Of a stretch of 64,000 bases of DNA, positions 43,340 through 52,056 are shown piece by piece. The position numbers were made by a program, and so were the translations under genes. The notes beneath the pieces are model-generated. The model was not told the DNA's origin and made no database searches. It saw nothing but the letters and a program-made list of their open reading frames with translations. Source of the DNA: Microcoleus sp. bin48.metabat.b7b8b9.023 (lineage in GTDB: Bacteria > Cyanobacteriota > Cyanobacteriia > Cyanobacteriales > Microcoleaceae); NCBI RefSeq assembly GCF_013299185.1, contig NZ_JAAFKG010000035.1:19126-83125 (forward strand), written 5' to 3'. How positions within the stretch are numbered: position 1 is the stretch's first letter; every line of letters begins with the position of its first letter.

Positions 43340-44822
43340 CAATACGGTTTACTTAAGGGTTGGGAGGCTTTAAAATATTGAAAACACGAGGATTCATTTT
43401 TATTCCAGTACCTCTGTGTTTAACTTTTTTGGATTTAAATTTTGAAACTGGTTTTTTGACAACTCTTGGGTTGTTTCTCTCAACTCTTTGTGGCAAAGTC
43501 GCATCAAGAATCTCCAAGTTCAACCAAGTTAAAAAAATGGGATTTCTTGTGCTTCTAAACGCTGAAATTTGGAACACGACGAATAACTCGTAATGTACCG
43601 GTGAAAGAAATACTTAATGGCGAAATTTCTGCACTCTGCGCTGTTTGACAAATGAATGATCGCACAGCTTTTCGGTCCTAATAATAGACCATAATTTTCT
43701 TGTACTACTTCTCTTGGTCTTTGAGAGCGAATATGAGTTTTTCGTTCTAGAAGATGTACTTTGAATTCATCAATTGTATTTTCGACTTCCCAACGTTGAT
43801 GATATTCGGCAGCCAATAACTTTGCCGGAAATTTTTTAGGCCTAATAAACTTGTGATTAAACGATATTTAATTTCTGCTGTTGGGTCATTTAAGTTCTCA
43901 ATTGTGTACTCAATTACTCTGATTTGGATTGGTTTAAATCCTTTTTTTCTGAATTTGCCTGGGGGATTAATAAAACTTAAGTAAGAGCCATCTTCTAGTT
44001 GTGTTTCATTGAGGAATTTAACATTTGATGGAATTCTTCCTAAATAGCCACAACCCTTGCTGAGCGTGGCTGACACCATTGCATACGAATGTAAACCTCT
44101 ATCCCACATTAACAACATTTCTTTAGTAACTGACCGCAATAATCTTAACGCTCTGACTCTTTCTCCCATCTTATATGGGCATATCAAAGCATCAAATATT
44201 AAATGTGTTCCTGCTTCTACTAAAATAACTAATCTAGCTTGAGGAAAGGCAGCTCTTGTACCTGGACGGCTGCCTTTCCCGACCAAAAACTCTGGCATTT
44301 TCATCACTGTCTGGGAGGTCTAGACAGGTTCCATCTATTGCTACAACTCTTAATCCATTTAGAAAAGCTCCCACTGTTTCAGTTGTCGCCATTGGTCGTA
44401 CCAACTGATGAAATAGCTGGCTCATTACAACACATCCTAATCTTTTTCTGGCTTTAGTAATAGCTGCTTTACAGGGAATTTTCCAATATTTACCTGTTTT
44501 CAACCAGAGTTCATTAAGTCCATCGATCAGATTTTTTAGTACATCGCGCATTGAGTCTTTTGACCATAAGCTCATTGCTACGATCAAACATACTACCAGT
44601 TGTGATGGTAGAGCACGATGCCGTTTTTCTCTTGATTTTGTTTTTAGGATAGCCTTTTCTATTTCTGTTGATGGAATCGCTATCTCTATTGCTTTGAATA
44701 TCTCGCTACTTTTGAGTTTGGGAGATTCTAATAATAATTTTTTGTACGGCATTATACTTGATTTACTTTTTTGTACCTCATACCTAGTATACTACTTGTT
44801 CGACCTTAAGTAAACCGTATTG
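43340..44822 (-). mobile_element. IS4 family insertion sequence, defective
   Basis: The ends CAATACGGTTTACTTAAGG (43340) and its reverse complement CCTTAAGTAAACCGTATTG (44804-44822) are perfect inverted repeats of 19 bp. The element of about 1480 bp has one transposase gene on the minus strand that is split over three frames. It has inserted into an ISKra4-type transposase gene, of which the right part starts at 44823. No target duplication could be read. Confidence 0.88.
43529..44752 (-). pseudogene. IS4 transposase, split by two frameshifts
   Basis: Three overlapping frames make up one IS4-type transposase. The N-terminal part (44752-44234; MPYKKLLLESPKLKSSEIFK) holds the first aspartate in VVAIDGTCLDLPDSDENAR. 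The middle (44307-43747) holds MLLMWDRGLHSYAM with the second aspartate. The C-terminal part (43816-43529; EYHQRWEVENTIDEFKVHLL) holds the glutamate. All three catalytic residues survive but not in one frame, so the element is probably inactive. Confidence 0.88.
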
Positions 44823-45235
44823 AGTTAAATCCTGGTAAAACCCGACGTGAAATTTTAGACTGGTATCATTTAATGGAAAATTTATATAAAGTGGGAGGGT
44901 CATTAAAATCTTTAGCCAAAGCCAAGGAATTTTTGTGGGCCGGAAGGGTAGAACCTACCCTAAATTTATTTAAAAATTGTCGCATAAAAACCGCCAAAAA
45001 CTTTTGTAAGTATCTAGAAAAGCATCGCTCTCCAATGGTTAATTATGAGCAATTATCATCAGACAAGATCTGTTCCATTGGCTCGGGAGCGGTGGAATCG
45101 GCTGTCAAACAAATAGATAGAAGGTTGAAAATCTCCGGAGCTCAATGGTTGAAAAAAAATGTCATAACAAGATGCTAAAACTTCGTTGTGCTGGACTACA
45201 CGATCTCTTGGCTATTTGAGGCTTTTTCAAAACCG
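44823..45235 (+). pseudogene. ISKra4 family transposase, C-terminal fragment
   Basis: Directly after the IS4 end the sequence reads LNPGKTRREILDWYHLMENL, then YKVGGSLKSLAKAKEFLW and KICSIGSGAVESAVKQIDRR and LKISGAQW, the typical C-terminal part of ISKra4 transposases. A frameshift near 45156 ends it; the right continuation KMLKLRCAGLHDLLAI is in another frame. The 5' part is missing. AGGGCTTGCTGAATAAAAGT at 43302-43321 could be the left end of the same element, giving the order ISKra4 left end, IS4, ISKra4 right part. Confidence 0.82.
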
Positions 45236-45354
45236 GGATGCTCCCAATAGATGAATAGATGTTTGCTTGACGGGGCATTTTAACTGTTAGTTTAACATAC
45301 CAAGTAAGGAAGAACCTAATATTATAAAGAGCGCTGAAGCGCAACTACGTACCT

Positions 45355-45442
45355 AATTTGTCTGACGACAATAAAACCGCCCTGCTTATTAAGGGGGGGT
45401 TAGGGGGATCAGATTCGGGAGCAGCCTGATAAAAAATTGATA
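45355..45442. repeat. C/G-rich palindrome repeat / partial MITE
   Basis: TTATTAAGGGGGGGTTAGGG, GGATCAGATTCGGG and the end TTGATATAA resemble the right half of the MITE at 27708-27859. The left half is not convincing. It lies directly downstream of the kinase gene. Confidence 0.4.
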
Positions 45443-45466
45443 TAACAACTAACAACTGACTACAAA

Positions 45467-47494
45467 TCAAACCACAGGAACAACCACTCGAAAACCCACA
45501 ATACTAGCCTTACAATCAGGCTGATATCTGAGGCGGCACGCGCTGCGACAATTCGGAGGATGATCGTTCCAAGAACCCCCCCGCAACAACCTCAGCGAAA
45601 AGTCGCCGCCCGACTCCCAAACACTGCCATCAACAGGCGCACCGTTGTAATTATTGTGCCAAGCATCCGCGCACCATTCCCACACATTTCCGTGCAAATC
45701 ATACAATCCGAAAGCATTGGGTTTAAAACTACCAACATCTGTAGTTTGAAAGCGATAAACTCCCTTCGGCGCGTCAGCGTAATTAGAATTTCCGTTGTAA
45801 TTTGCTAACTCGCTAGTAATCGTTTCCCCAAAGTGAAACGGCCCCGAAGTTTCCCCCCGACAAGCATATTCCCATTGGGCCTCGCTAGGCAAGCGATAAT
45901 GCTTACCAGTTTTGCGAGAAAGTCTAGCACAAAACTCCATCGCTTCATACCAAGATATATTTTCTATCGGTCGATTTACACCTTTAAAACGGGCAGCATC
46001 GGGATTGAGATATATTTTTATTTCCGGTAGCGCTGCAACCGCTGCCCACTGTGCCTGAGTGACTGGAAATTTGCCAATACAAAAAGGTGCTAACGTTACT
46101 GAGTGCTGCGGTTTTTCGTCGCTGTCACCCCGATCTTTTGGGGTACCCATCAGAAAAGTACCGCCAGGAACAGATACCATTTCCATGATTGTATTGCGAC
46201 CGAGATGTTCTTCAAAAAAATGTGTTTTGCCACTTTTAACATCAGTTTTCTGCCCGCGATTGTCTACTGTCACCACCTGAAATTCAAAACTGCTTTTGAC
46301 AGCAGAAATCTTTGGTGTTCCCTGGTTGTGAGGCGGATTTGTGTGAGATTTTACCCTTGAATTCACAGAGATATTGCTATTGACTTGCGGGCTGTGATTG
46401 AGCGGGGTATTGATAGCAAGTTTTCCTCCCTCGGTTAGATAAGCATTGAGGGGAGGTAGGGCTGCCTTGGTCTGAGAAGAATTTAAAGCAAGTTGTCCCG
46501 CCTTGACAAAATGGGGTTGCGGAGGTAAAGAATAGAGATTTAAAGCTTTAATAACTTCATCAGCAGATTGATATCTATTTTTGAGATAATCTTGAATTAA
46601 TTTATCTAAAATTGTTGTCAACTCGCTGCTGATTTTTGTACCTGCGGGCAACCTTTCTCTCCAAATCCAGCCGCCATTTATCGGATCGTAAAGGTCATCG
46701 GAACCGTCAGCTTTTGGCAAACATTGAGTTAGCAGCCTCAGGCAAGTTATCCCCAAACTGTACAAATCGCTTCCGGGGAAAACTTGACCTCGCATTTGTT
46801 CCACCGGCGAATATCCGGGGGTTCCTACCGTCGTACCTACTTGGCTCATCAGCGAGCCAGTCACTTGTTTTGAAACGCCGAAATCAATTAAAACTAACTC
46901 TCGCCGTGCTCCCCTGCGAAAAGCGGAATTGCTAAAATTTGCCGCATTTAGAGATGGATTGGGGGAGGTGCGGCGGCGGATGATATTCTCAAGTTTGATG
47001 TCTCGGTGAATGACATTGCGATCGTGCACAAATTTCAGAATCGGCAAAATATCTGCCAGCAACTGCCAGATTTTTTCTTCACTAAAAACTCCCTGCTGAG
47101 TTAATTCAGCCAGTAAGTTTTGCCCCTCAATCAATTCTTGTACTAAATAAAGTCGCTTGTCTTGTTCAAAATAAGCAATTAATCGAGGAATTTGGGGATG
47201 TTCGCCGAGTTCGTAAAGTCGTTTCGCTTCTTGCTTAAACAGTTCTGTAGCCTTTTCAAGTGCTGATGTTCCCTGAACTTGGGGCATAAACTGCTTGATG
47301 ACGCAGGGATCGTCCATGCGATCGATATCTACCGCTTCATAAGTTCTGCCAAATCCCCCCTCCCCCAACAGTCGAATCACGCGGTAGCGGTTCCTGAATA
47401 GAGGCGTGAGGTCGGCCTGGCCGCAACTTTGACAAAATTTAGATTTGTCGGGATTGAAAGGATTAGAGCACCTTGGATTCGAGCAGTAGAACAT
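45467..47494 (-). CDS. Ser/Thr protein kinase with zinc ribbon and C-terminal formylglycine-enzyme-like domain
   Basis: The 675-residue protein has an N-terminal zinc ribbon (YCSNPRCSNPFNPDKSKFCQ then SCG), a complete protein kinase domain (residues 33-310: GEGGFGRTYEA, VIKQ, HRDIKLENII, IDFGVSK, GTPGYSPVEQ), a linker, and an FGE/sulfatase-modifying-factor domain (residues 430-675: VPGGTFLMGTP, HRLPSEAQWEYACRG-type segment, LYDLHGNVWEW, LLRGGSWND). The last 35 residues (NCRSACRLRYQPDCKASIVG) look like the variable region of a diversity-generating retroelement target, as this fold often serves (family knowledge). It would be a soluble signalling or recognition protein. No reverse transcriptase is in the window. 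Confidence 0.9.
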   Translation of the reverse strand: MFYCSNPRCSNPFNPDKSKFCQSCGQADLTPLFRNRYRVIRLLGEGGFGRTYEAVDIDRMDDPCVIKQFMPQVQGTSALEKATELFKQEAKRLYELGEHPQIPRLIAYFEQDKRLYLVQELIEGQNLLAELTQQGVFSEEKIWQLLADILPILKFVHDRNVIHRDIKLENIIRRRTSPNPSLNAANFSNSAFRRGARRELVLIDFGVSKQVTGSLMSQVGTTVGTPGYSPVEQMRGQVFPGSDLYSLGITCLRLLTQCLPKADGSDDLYDPINGGWIWRERLPAGTKISSELTTILDKLIQDYLKNRYQSADEVIKALNLYSLPPQPHFVKAGQLALNSSQTKAALPPLNAYLTEGGKLAINTPLNHSPQVNSNISVNSRVKSHTNPPHNQGTPKISAVKSSFEFQVVTVDNRGQKTDVKSGKTHFFEEHLGRNTIMEMVSVPGGTFLMGTPKDRGDSDEKPQHSVTLAPFCIGKFPVTQAQWAAVAALPEIKIYLNPDAARFKGVNRPIENISWYEAMEFCARLSRKTGKHYRLPSEAQWEYACRGETSGPFHFGETITSELANYNGNSNYADAPKGVYRFQTTDVGSFKPNAFGLYDLHGNVWEWCADAWHNNYNGAPVDGSVWESGGDFSLRLLRGGSWNDHPPNCRSACRLRYQPDCKASIVGFRVVVPVV
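45497..45568 (-). other. Candidate diversity-generating-retroelement variable region (VR)
   Basis: Downstream of LRGGSWN the coding strand runs GAT CAT CCT CCG AAT TGT, then CGC AGC GCG TGC CGC CTC, then AGA TAT CAG CCT GAT TGT, then AAG GCT AGT ATT GTG. Nearly all codons at the exposed positions have T or C in third place with varied first and second bases. That is the pattern expected when AAT/AAC codons of a template repeat are mutated at their adenines. The surrounding codons encode the conserved FGE scaffold. The template repeat itself was not found here. Confidence 0.55.
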
Positions 47495-47584
47495 ATCCTT
47501 GGGGAAGAAATGATCCGGTTTAAGGTTATGATATACCTTTTATGTGTTTCTGCCTCGTCATATCAATTAATTTTCGCAACCCAC

Positions 47585-47716
47585 TCACTGGTGGTATTCA
47601 TCGTCGCATTGCCCGATCGACTGATCTAAATCCCTGTATTTCTCAAAAACAGTGTTTAGCCGATCGACTTCCGCAGCATCAAGTATCAAATTAAACACTC
47701 TATAATTATCTGCCAT
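47585..47716 (-). CDS. Small hypothetical protein (43 aa)
   Basis: The frame reads MADNYRVFNLILDAAEVDRL then NTVFEKYRDLDQSIGQC and ends at a TGA at 47587-47585. It is protein-like in composition and lies 91 bp upstream of the kinase gene on the same strand. It is too short to be sure, and has no clear ribosome site. Confidence 0.35.
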   Translation of the reverse strand: MADNYRVFNLILDAAEVDRLNTVFEKYRDLDQSIGQCDDEYHQ

Positions 47717-47796
47717 AATTAGTCGCGCCACAGGTAATTATGCCTCCCGGTGCGCCTTGGTTGTTGGCACATATAGCGGATCTAGCTCTCATATTC

Positions 47797-47885
47797 GCGG
47801 ACGTTGTTCGGATGCGAGCCCTCTTTGTCTGGGAGGTTATGTAAGCTGTCTGTCATACCTCATCTTTTTGAGAAAGGCTATAAGT
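47797..47885 (+). repeat. 87-bp leader repeat, copy B, ahead of a Rieske gene fragment
   Basis: TTCGCGGACGTTGTTCGGAT to GAGAAAGGCTATAAG matches 40549-40635. In this copy the ribosome-like AGAAAGG and the start ATG of the Rieske fragment follow directly, so it is probably a 5' untranslated leader. CTCATCTTTTTGAG could form a hairpin. Confidence 0.8.
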
Positions 47886-47887
47886 CA

Positions 47888-48026
47888 ATGCTGACAGCAA
47901 ACAAACCTCGCAAAATTTCCTTGTATGGCAAGGACTATGTGATGTGGAAAGATGCTTGCTGCCGAAAGCATCCATGCCTTGCCCAACGCCTGTCCGCACA
48001 TGGGAGCAATGCTGTCGGAAGGTTAG
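47888..48026 (+). pseudogene. Rieske oxygenase N-terminal fragment, frameshifted
   Basis: The frame starts MLTANKPRKISLYGKDYVMW and KDACCRKH. The next frame continues ALPNACPHMGAMLSEG, which is the first half of a Rieske iron-sulfur motif (C-x-H) as in aromatic-ring-hydroxylating dioxygenases of cyanobacteria. Just after it a stop (TAG 48024) and a MITE end the homology. More than 250 residues are missing. Confidence 0.72.
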
Positions 48027-48037
48027 TTAATGCAATA

Positions 48038-48150
48038 GTCCGGACAGTTTTCAATGACCAACGGTAGAATGGGGGTTCTGGGTTCCAGGCTCTGTGAAAT
48101 ATTAACGGTAGAATGAGGCTTTGGGTCGCTGCTCAAAAAACTGTCCGGAG
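48038..48150. repeat. MITE, TA-flanked, terminal repeat GTCCGGACAG
   Basis: The 113-bp element begins GTCCGGACAGTTTTCAATGA and ends CTGTCCGGAG, flanked by TA. It belongs to the same family as 1446-1607. A 9-bp direct repeat, GTTAATGCA, lies just outside both TAs (48026-48034 and about 48155-48163). Confidence 0.65.
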
Positions 48151-48660
48151 TATTGTTAATGCAGTTTAGATGTTTGACAGCTTACATATGATGTTCGTAT
48201 TCAAATTTTAACTTGACAAATGTAAAATTTATTTATACTATTATACAAGTATTTCAATACCGTAAAAGCGGCTAAATCGAGTCGCACTGACCCAACTACC
48301 GAACTTTTGGTTTTTGCGGCCAGATTGACACGGGGAAAATTTTTCGACTAAAGTTAAACTTCCGCTAGGATTAAATTCCATGCTAATGCGCCGAGCGAAC
48401 GCCCGCAAAATATTAAATTGGTTCTATAGTTATGGCTTTGGGAAAGTGCAGAAAAAGAAACAACCCCAAGGTTTTGGGTGATTTTACATTGGGTTTCACG
48501 CAACAGTTTATCCGAGACTGGTTGCAAGTCGGTTTGAGTAAAAGAGTTGTGCGAGTTTTACGAATATTGAAGGTATTTCGCTAGATCCAGGTGCTAAGCA
48601 GCTTCGACGGAACAATTCCAAGATTACTTGAAACTTACAGCCAGAGTTTAGGTATTAGAA
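48151..48660. other. Intergenic upstream of the sigma factor gene
   Basis: The 510-bp stretch has A/T-rich DNA at 48190-48260 and short frames only (for example one beginning MALGKC at 48433). No known gene, repeat or RNA is recognised. The promoter of the sigma factor gene should lie in its last part. Confidence 0.45.
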
Positions 48661-49473
48661 ATGAAATTAGGTTCTCAATTATCTAGCATTTCAAAGCAGT
48701 CGGATCGCTCGTCAGATACAAGCACAAATTTTTGGCAACAATGGAACCAGCACCGAGATTATCTTTACCGTTGCTGTTTGAAGTGGATGGACGGAAACGC
48801 GACTAATGCCGAAGAGGTACTCAGTCGAGCGATGCTCAAAGCCTTCGAGAAAAGTCAAGATTCTACTTGTGTCATCACTAACTTTAAAGCTTGGTTGACC
48901 CGACTGACTTATAACCTCTGTATGGATATACATCGAGAAAATAAGAGGTTGGGCGATAGGGTTGAGAGTTTGGAAGTAATAATTGAAAAAGGGGAGGAGG
49001 GACTGGTTTCTCTCTCCCATAGTCCTGAAACTGTCGCTTTACGCCGCGAATTAGCAATGATAATCCAACGCGCTATTGAGGATTTGCCCCCCAAACTGAG
49101 CGAACCTTTTATCCTACACTTCATTGCGGAAAAATCCTATCTTGAAATAGTACAAAAGCTAGGTTTATCCTACGAAAACCTTTGCAAACGTATTTCACAA
49201 GCGCGAAAAATTCTGCAAAAGCGTTTGACAAGATATTTGTCAGGGTTGGACAATTCTCTGTTAAATTCCTCCGAGTCACCGGACAAAAAGGGCTCTCCCG
49301 GGGTGGAAAGTTTTCACTCCGATGAAATAATCGCGATTTACCAAAAAATAGCTCCATTCCCCCAACAAAAGGGGCGCTTTGATTGTTCTCTTAATTATCA
49401 AGTAAGCGCAATATGTCTGGAAACAATTTTTCCTGCTTGGTACCAGTCACCCACTCCTCTGGGGTGGAGTTGA
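48661..49473 (+). CDS. RNA polymerase sigma-70 family (ECF-like) sigma factor
   Basis: The 270-residue protein has a region 2 (about 30-95: YLYRCCLKWMDGNATNAEEV, LSRAMLKAFEKSQD, FKAWLTRLTYNLCMDIHREN) and a region 4 (about 140-195: IEDLPPKLSEPFILHFIAEK, SYLEIVQKLGLSYENLCKRI, SQARKILQKRL). There is no region 3, as in ECF sigma factors. A 75-residue tail after region 4 is unusual. The TPR gene starts inside its last 61 bases, so the two are translationally linked. The TPR protein may act as its regulator (inference). It is the first gene of a locus of exported proteins with a repeated leader. Confidence 0.85.
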   Translation: MKLGSQLSSISKQSDRSSDTSTNFWQQWNQHRDYLYRCCLKWMDGNATNAEEVLSRAMLKAFEKSQDSTCVITNFKAWLTRLTYNLCMDIHRENKRLGDRVESLEVIIEKGEEGLVSLSHSPETVALRRELAMIIQRAIEDLPPKLSEPFILHFIAEKSYLEIVQKLGLSYENLCKRISQARKILQKRLTRYLSGLDNSLLNSSESPDKKGSPGVESFHSDEIIAIYQKIAPFPQQKGRFDCSLNYQVSAICLETIFPAWYQSPTPLGWS

Positions 49474-51077
49474 ATGTTCACCTAATCTTAGAAGAAAAGG
49501 TAACGAGACAAGAGCAGAAGCTGAACGCATTAAGTCAGTATGTGGAGCAGTATCCCTATGGCTGGAAGAAACGCTTGGAATTAGCTAATCTCTTGTCAGT
49601 AATGGGTAACTGGGAGCGGGCGGTTGAGGAGTATCGCCAAGTCATTGAGCGGCAACCTCAATTAATAGATGTGTGGTTGAAATTGGGGAAACTCTTGCAG
49701 CTAATGGGGAGGGAAGCTGAGGCAATCGCAGTTTATCAGAGTGCCTTACCATTATGCGACAATGAAGGGATAGAACAATATATCAACGGCGCGATCGCAA
49801 TTTGTCGAGGTGACAGTAAAAAAGCCATCACTGCGTTGGAAACTGCGGCTAACCTACAACCAGATAACGCAGCTAACTGGCTGGTTTTGGGACAATTGCA
49901 GATGGGGAGAGAGAATCCTGTTGGGGCTTTATCAGCCTTTGACATGATTTTGTCACTCAACCCAGATGATATTGTCGCCTTAATTCATAGCTATGATGCG
50001 CTAAGGGCGGTGGGGAATCTTCAGGAAGCACAGCGACGGTTGCATAAATTAATCGTCTTAGCTACCGATGATTTCCGGGTACTTCAACGACAGTTGAATG
50101 AGCGTTGCGCGATGAGATTGGTATCTGGGAAGGAGGGGAAGGAGACTAAAAAGATGATTACCTCTGCTCTGCGACAGTATCCTCATGGGGCTGAGGCTCA
50201 CAAATCTCTGGCATATTATCACATTTTCCGAGGTGATTGGAAGGAAGGTGTGGAGGTGTTAGCAGAGTTTACCGCACAACACCCGAATCATCCTCATGGT
50301 TGGTATTACTATGGGCGCTGCTTGTTTGAGACGGGGGAATATCAGAGGGCGGCGGAAATGATGCTAAAAGCTTATCATCTGTATCCCGATGAGTGTGAAA
50401 TTTATCGGGCTTTGTGTGAGATTTTGCCTGTTGCGAAAATGACCTCTCTCCCCCCAACTTTCCTTTTAAAAAAGGGGGGCGGCGGAACTCTCAAAACAGG
50501 AGAGGGGGATAACATAACCCTTGCTTCCATAGTGGAAGAAATGCTTGAGCGTTTCCCTCAACGCTGGAGTGTTTGGGCGATCGCGGGGCGGGTGTTGGTG
50601 GAATGCTTTAAAGAGGTTGAAAGGGGGTGTCTGGTTTCGGAAAAAGGGACGCAACTACAGCCTCAGTTAGCTGATGCTTGGTTTTGTCATGGAAGGGTGT
50701 TGGCTTTGGCTCTTAAACATCGGGAAGCGGTGGAGGCGTTGGAGAAAGGATGGGAGTTTTTACCAGCAGGAAGTTATCTGCAATCATTACCTGCTGCGGT
50801 TTGGCTGGGGGAGAGTTACCGAGTGCTGGGGGATGTTGGGGCGAGTTTGCGATCGTGGGAAGCCGCTTGTAAGGGATGTCAGGAATTGAGGGCATTCAAC
50901 CCGGCTGCGGCTGATTACTGGTTAGGGAGAGCCTTGGCAGGGTTAGGGGATAAGTTGGGAGCGATACAGGCTTATGAAAGTGCTTTGAGTCAGCAGTTGT
51001 TATATCCGGCTCGTGGGGAAGTTGAGAAGATTTTGCAACGACTGAAAGCTAAGGTGCGAAAGGCTTCTGTGGGTTGA
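49413..51077 (+). CDS. TPR-repeat protein linked to the sigma factor
   Basis: The 554-residue protein is built of TPR-like helical pairs almost throughout (ELANLLSVMGNWERAVEEYR, WLVLGQLQMGRENPVGALSA, WYYYGRCLFETGEYQRAAEM, WLGRALAGLGDKLGAIQAYE). A short insertion at about residue 345-365 (LPPTFLLKKGGGGTLKTGEG) is encoded by a C/G-rich intergenic repeat that entered in frame. There is no signal peptide or membrane segment, so it is cytosolic and could bind the sigma factor. Start: ATG at 49413 overlaps the sigma gene by 61 bp; an internal start would shorten it by 15-20 residues. Fragments of related genes are at 53970-54092 and 55085-55172. Confidence 0.8.
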   Translation: MSGNNFSCLVPVTHSSGVELNVHLILEEKVTRQEQKLNALSQYVEQYPYGWKKRLELANLLSVMGNWERAVEEYRQVIERQPQLIDVWLKLGKLLQLMGREAEAIAVYQSALPLCDNEGIEQYINGAIAICRGDSKKAITALETAANLQPDNAANWLVLGQLQMGRENPVGALSAFDMILSLNPDDIVALIHSYDALRAVGNLQEAQRRLHKLIVLATDDFRVLQRQLNERCAMRLVSGKEGKETKKMITSALRQYPHGAEAHKSLAYYHIFRGDWKEGVEVLAEFTAQHPNHPHGWYYYGRCLFETGEYQRAAEMMLKAYHLYPDECEIYRALCEILPVAKMTSLPPTFLLKKGGGGTLKTGEGDNITLASIVEEMLERFPQRWSVWAIAGRVLVECFKEVERGCLVSEKGTQLQPQLADAWFCHGRVLALALKHREAVEALEKGWEFLPAGSYLQSLPAAVWLGESYRVLGDVGASLRSWEAACKGCQELRAFNPAAADYWLGRALAGLGDKLGAIQAYESALSQQLLYPARGEVEKILQRLKAKVRKASVG

Positions 51078-51093
51078 TGGGGAATTTTGGGAT

Positions 51094-51146
51094 AGAAAAA
51101 TTGCCCGTAACTCGAAAAATTCACAAATTGGGGTGGGGAAACGTCT
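51094..51146 (+). promoter_or_regulatory. Repeated leader, copy 1 (ahead of exported protein 1)
   Basis: AGAAAAATTGCCCGTAACTC, GAAAAATTCACAAATTGGGG, TGGGGAAACGTCT is shared with 52041-52197 and 54110-54161. All three lie 44-80 bp before a gene with a signal peptide. It is either a common promoter region or the duplicated 3' flank of the TPR gene. Confidence 0.6.
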
Positions 51147-51226
51147 AGTTAATAGGTAAACCCAACGAGTTCCCCCTTTGGAATTCAATTACAACTCACT
51201 TACCGATACACTTAGGAAGGATAATC

Positions 51227-51664
51227 ATGAAAAGAATTCTTTCAAAAATCTTACTGATCTGTGCAGTTTGCATCAGTCTAGTAGCAGGAAACGCGCAAAC
51301 AGCCAACGCGGAACCACCGATCAAGTTCTATTTTTGTACTGCAAACACCGAACACACTCTAATAGCAAATGCAGGAGATGTGTGCGTTTTCAGTCCGTCG
51401 GAAAGTGTGACCAAAGTCACATTTACTTTCACCAACCAAGACTTATACCGAACCGCCAAGTTAGATATACAGTCCCCAGCACATTTCGCTTGTAAACAAG
51501 GGACTGCGACTATAGAATACGGAACTCCAATCAACGTCGATTGCAGTAGGACCAGTGGACAACCGGCGAGCATAACGGTGCAATTCGACACCTTAAATCT
51601 AGCGGCATCAGCAAAGGTAAAAATGAATAACTATAAGTCTCCTCCCCCAACCCCAACTAAATAA
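51227..51664 (+). CDS. Exported protein 1, unknown function
   Basis: The 145-residue protein starts with a signal peptide (KRILSKILLICAVCISLVAG then NAQTANA, cleavage near residue 28). The mature part is about 117 residues, with four cysteines (FYFCTANTE, GDVCVFS, HFACKQG, NVDCSRT) and a beta-rich look (VTKVTFTFTNQDLYRT). I do not know the family. The end is proline-rich (SPPPTPTK). A ribosome site (AAGGA) precedes the start by 8 bp. It is one of three exported proteins that follow the repeated leader. Confidence 0.7.
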   Translation: MKRILSKILLICAVCISLVAGNAQTANAEPPIKFYFCTANTEHTLIANAGDVCVFSPSESVTKVTFTFTNQDLYRTAKLDIQSPAHFACKQGTATIEYGTPINVDCSRTSGQPASITVQFDTLNLAASAKVKMNNYKSPPPTPTK

Positions 51665-52056
51665 CAGACTAGCCAAAAGTATGAAGAAGCCTTCATATTA
51701 AGGGACTTCCAGAAAATAAAACAAAATATTCCGCATGATAATGATCATTATCATGCGGATAGGATACCTAGGGCGTGTTTTCAAACTTATCGTTATCCTA
51801 TTCAATCCTAGAAGATTCCCCTAAATCCCCCTTATTAAGCAGGGCTGTTTCAATTTCCTATGAAACGAATTGCTCTATGCGTTAGTGAAAGTGCGATCGC
51901 CATCTTGTTGGTTGGGTTTTGTAGCACCACCTTACACGTAGGTGAGTGATCGCTGTGTGGAAGCCTAAAGGGAGCGATCATCCTAAGGACACCAGCCTGC
52001 GGCTGATCGCGTATCAATTGGGTGTTAGGGTTTTTTGGGGAGAAAAATTGCCTGTA
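51665..52056. other. Intergenic with a palindrome, a decayed start and a leader copy
   Basis: The stretch has a perfect 28-bp palindrome (51731-51758), a C/G-rich repeat (51820-51845) and, at 51860, ATGAAACGAATTGCTCTATG, which matches the first 18 bases of the gene at 52242. This looks like the remnant of another copy of that gene's beginning. No intact gene is present. Confidence 0.5.
51731..51758. promoter_or_regulatory. Perfect 28-bp palindrome, Fur/Zur-box-like core
   Basis: The palindrome consists of CCGCATGATAATGATCATTA followed by TCATGCGG. The middle GATAATGATCATTATC is close to the GATAAT-N-ATTATC pattern of Fur and Zur operators. It lacks a T-tract, so it is not a simple terminator. 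It lies 67 bp after exported protein 1 and 484 bp before exported protein 2. Confidence 0.5.

Noticed and set aside
51141..51146. CGTCT at the end of each leader as -10 box of an ECF promoter
   Set aside because: No fitting -35 element (GGAAC-type) lies 16-17 bases upstream in all three copies, so a promoter call from sequence alone is not justified.
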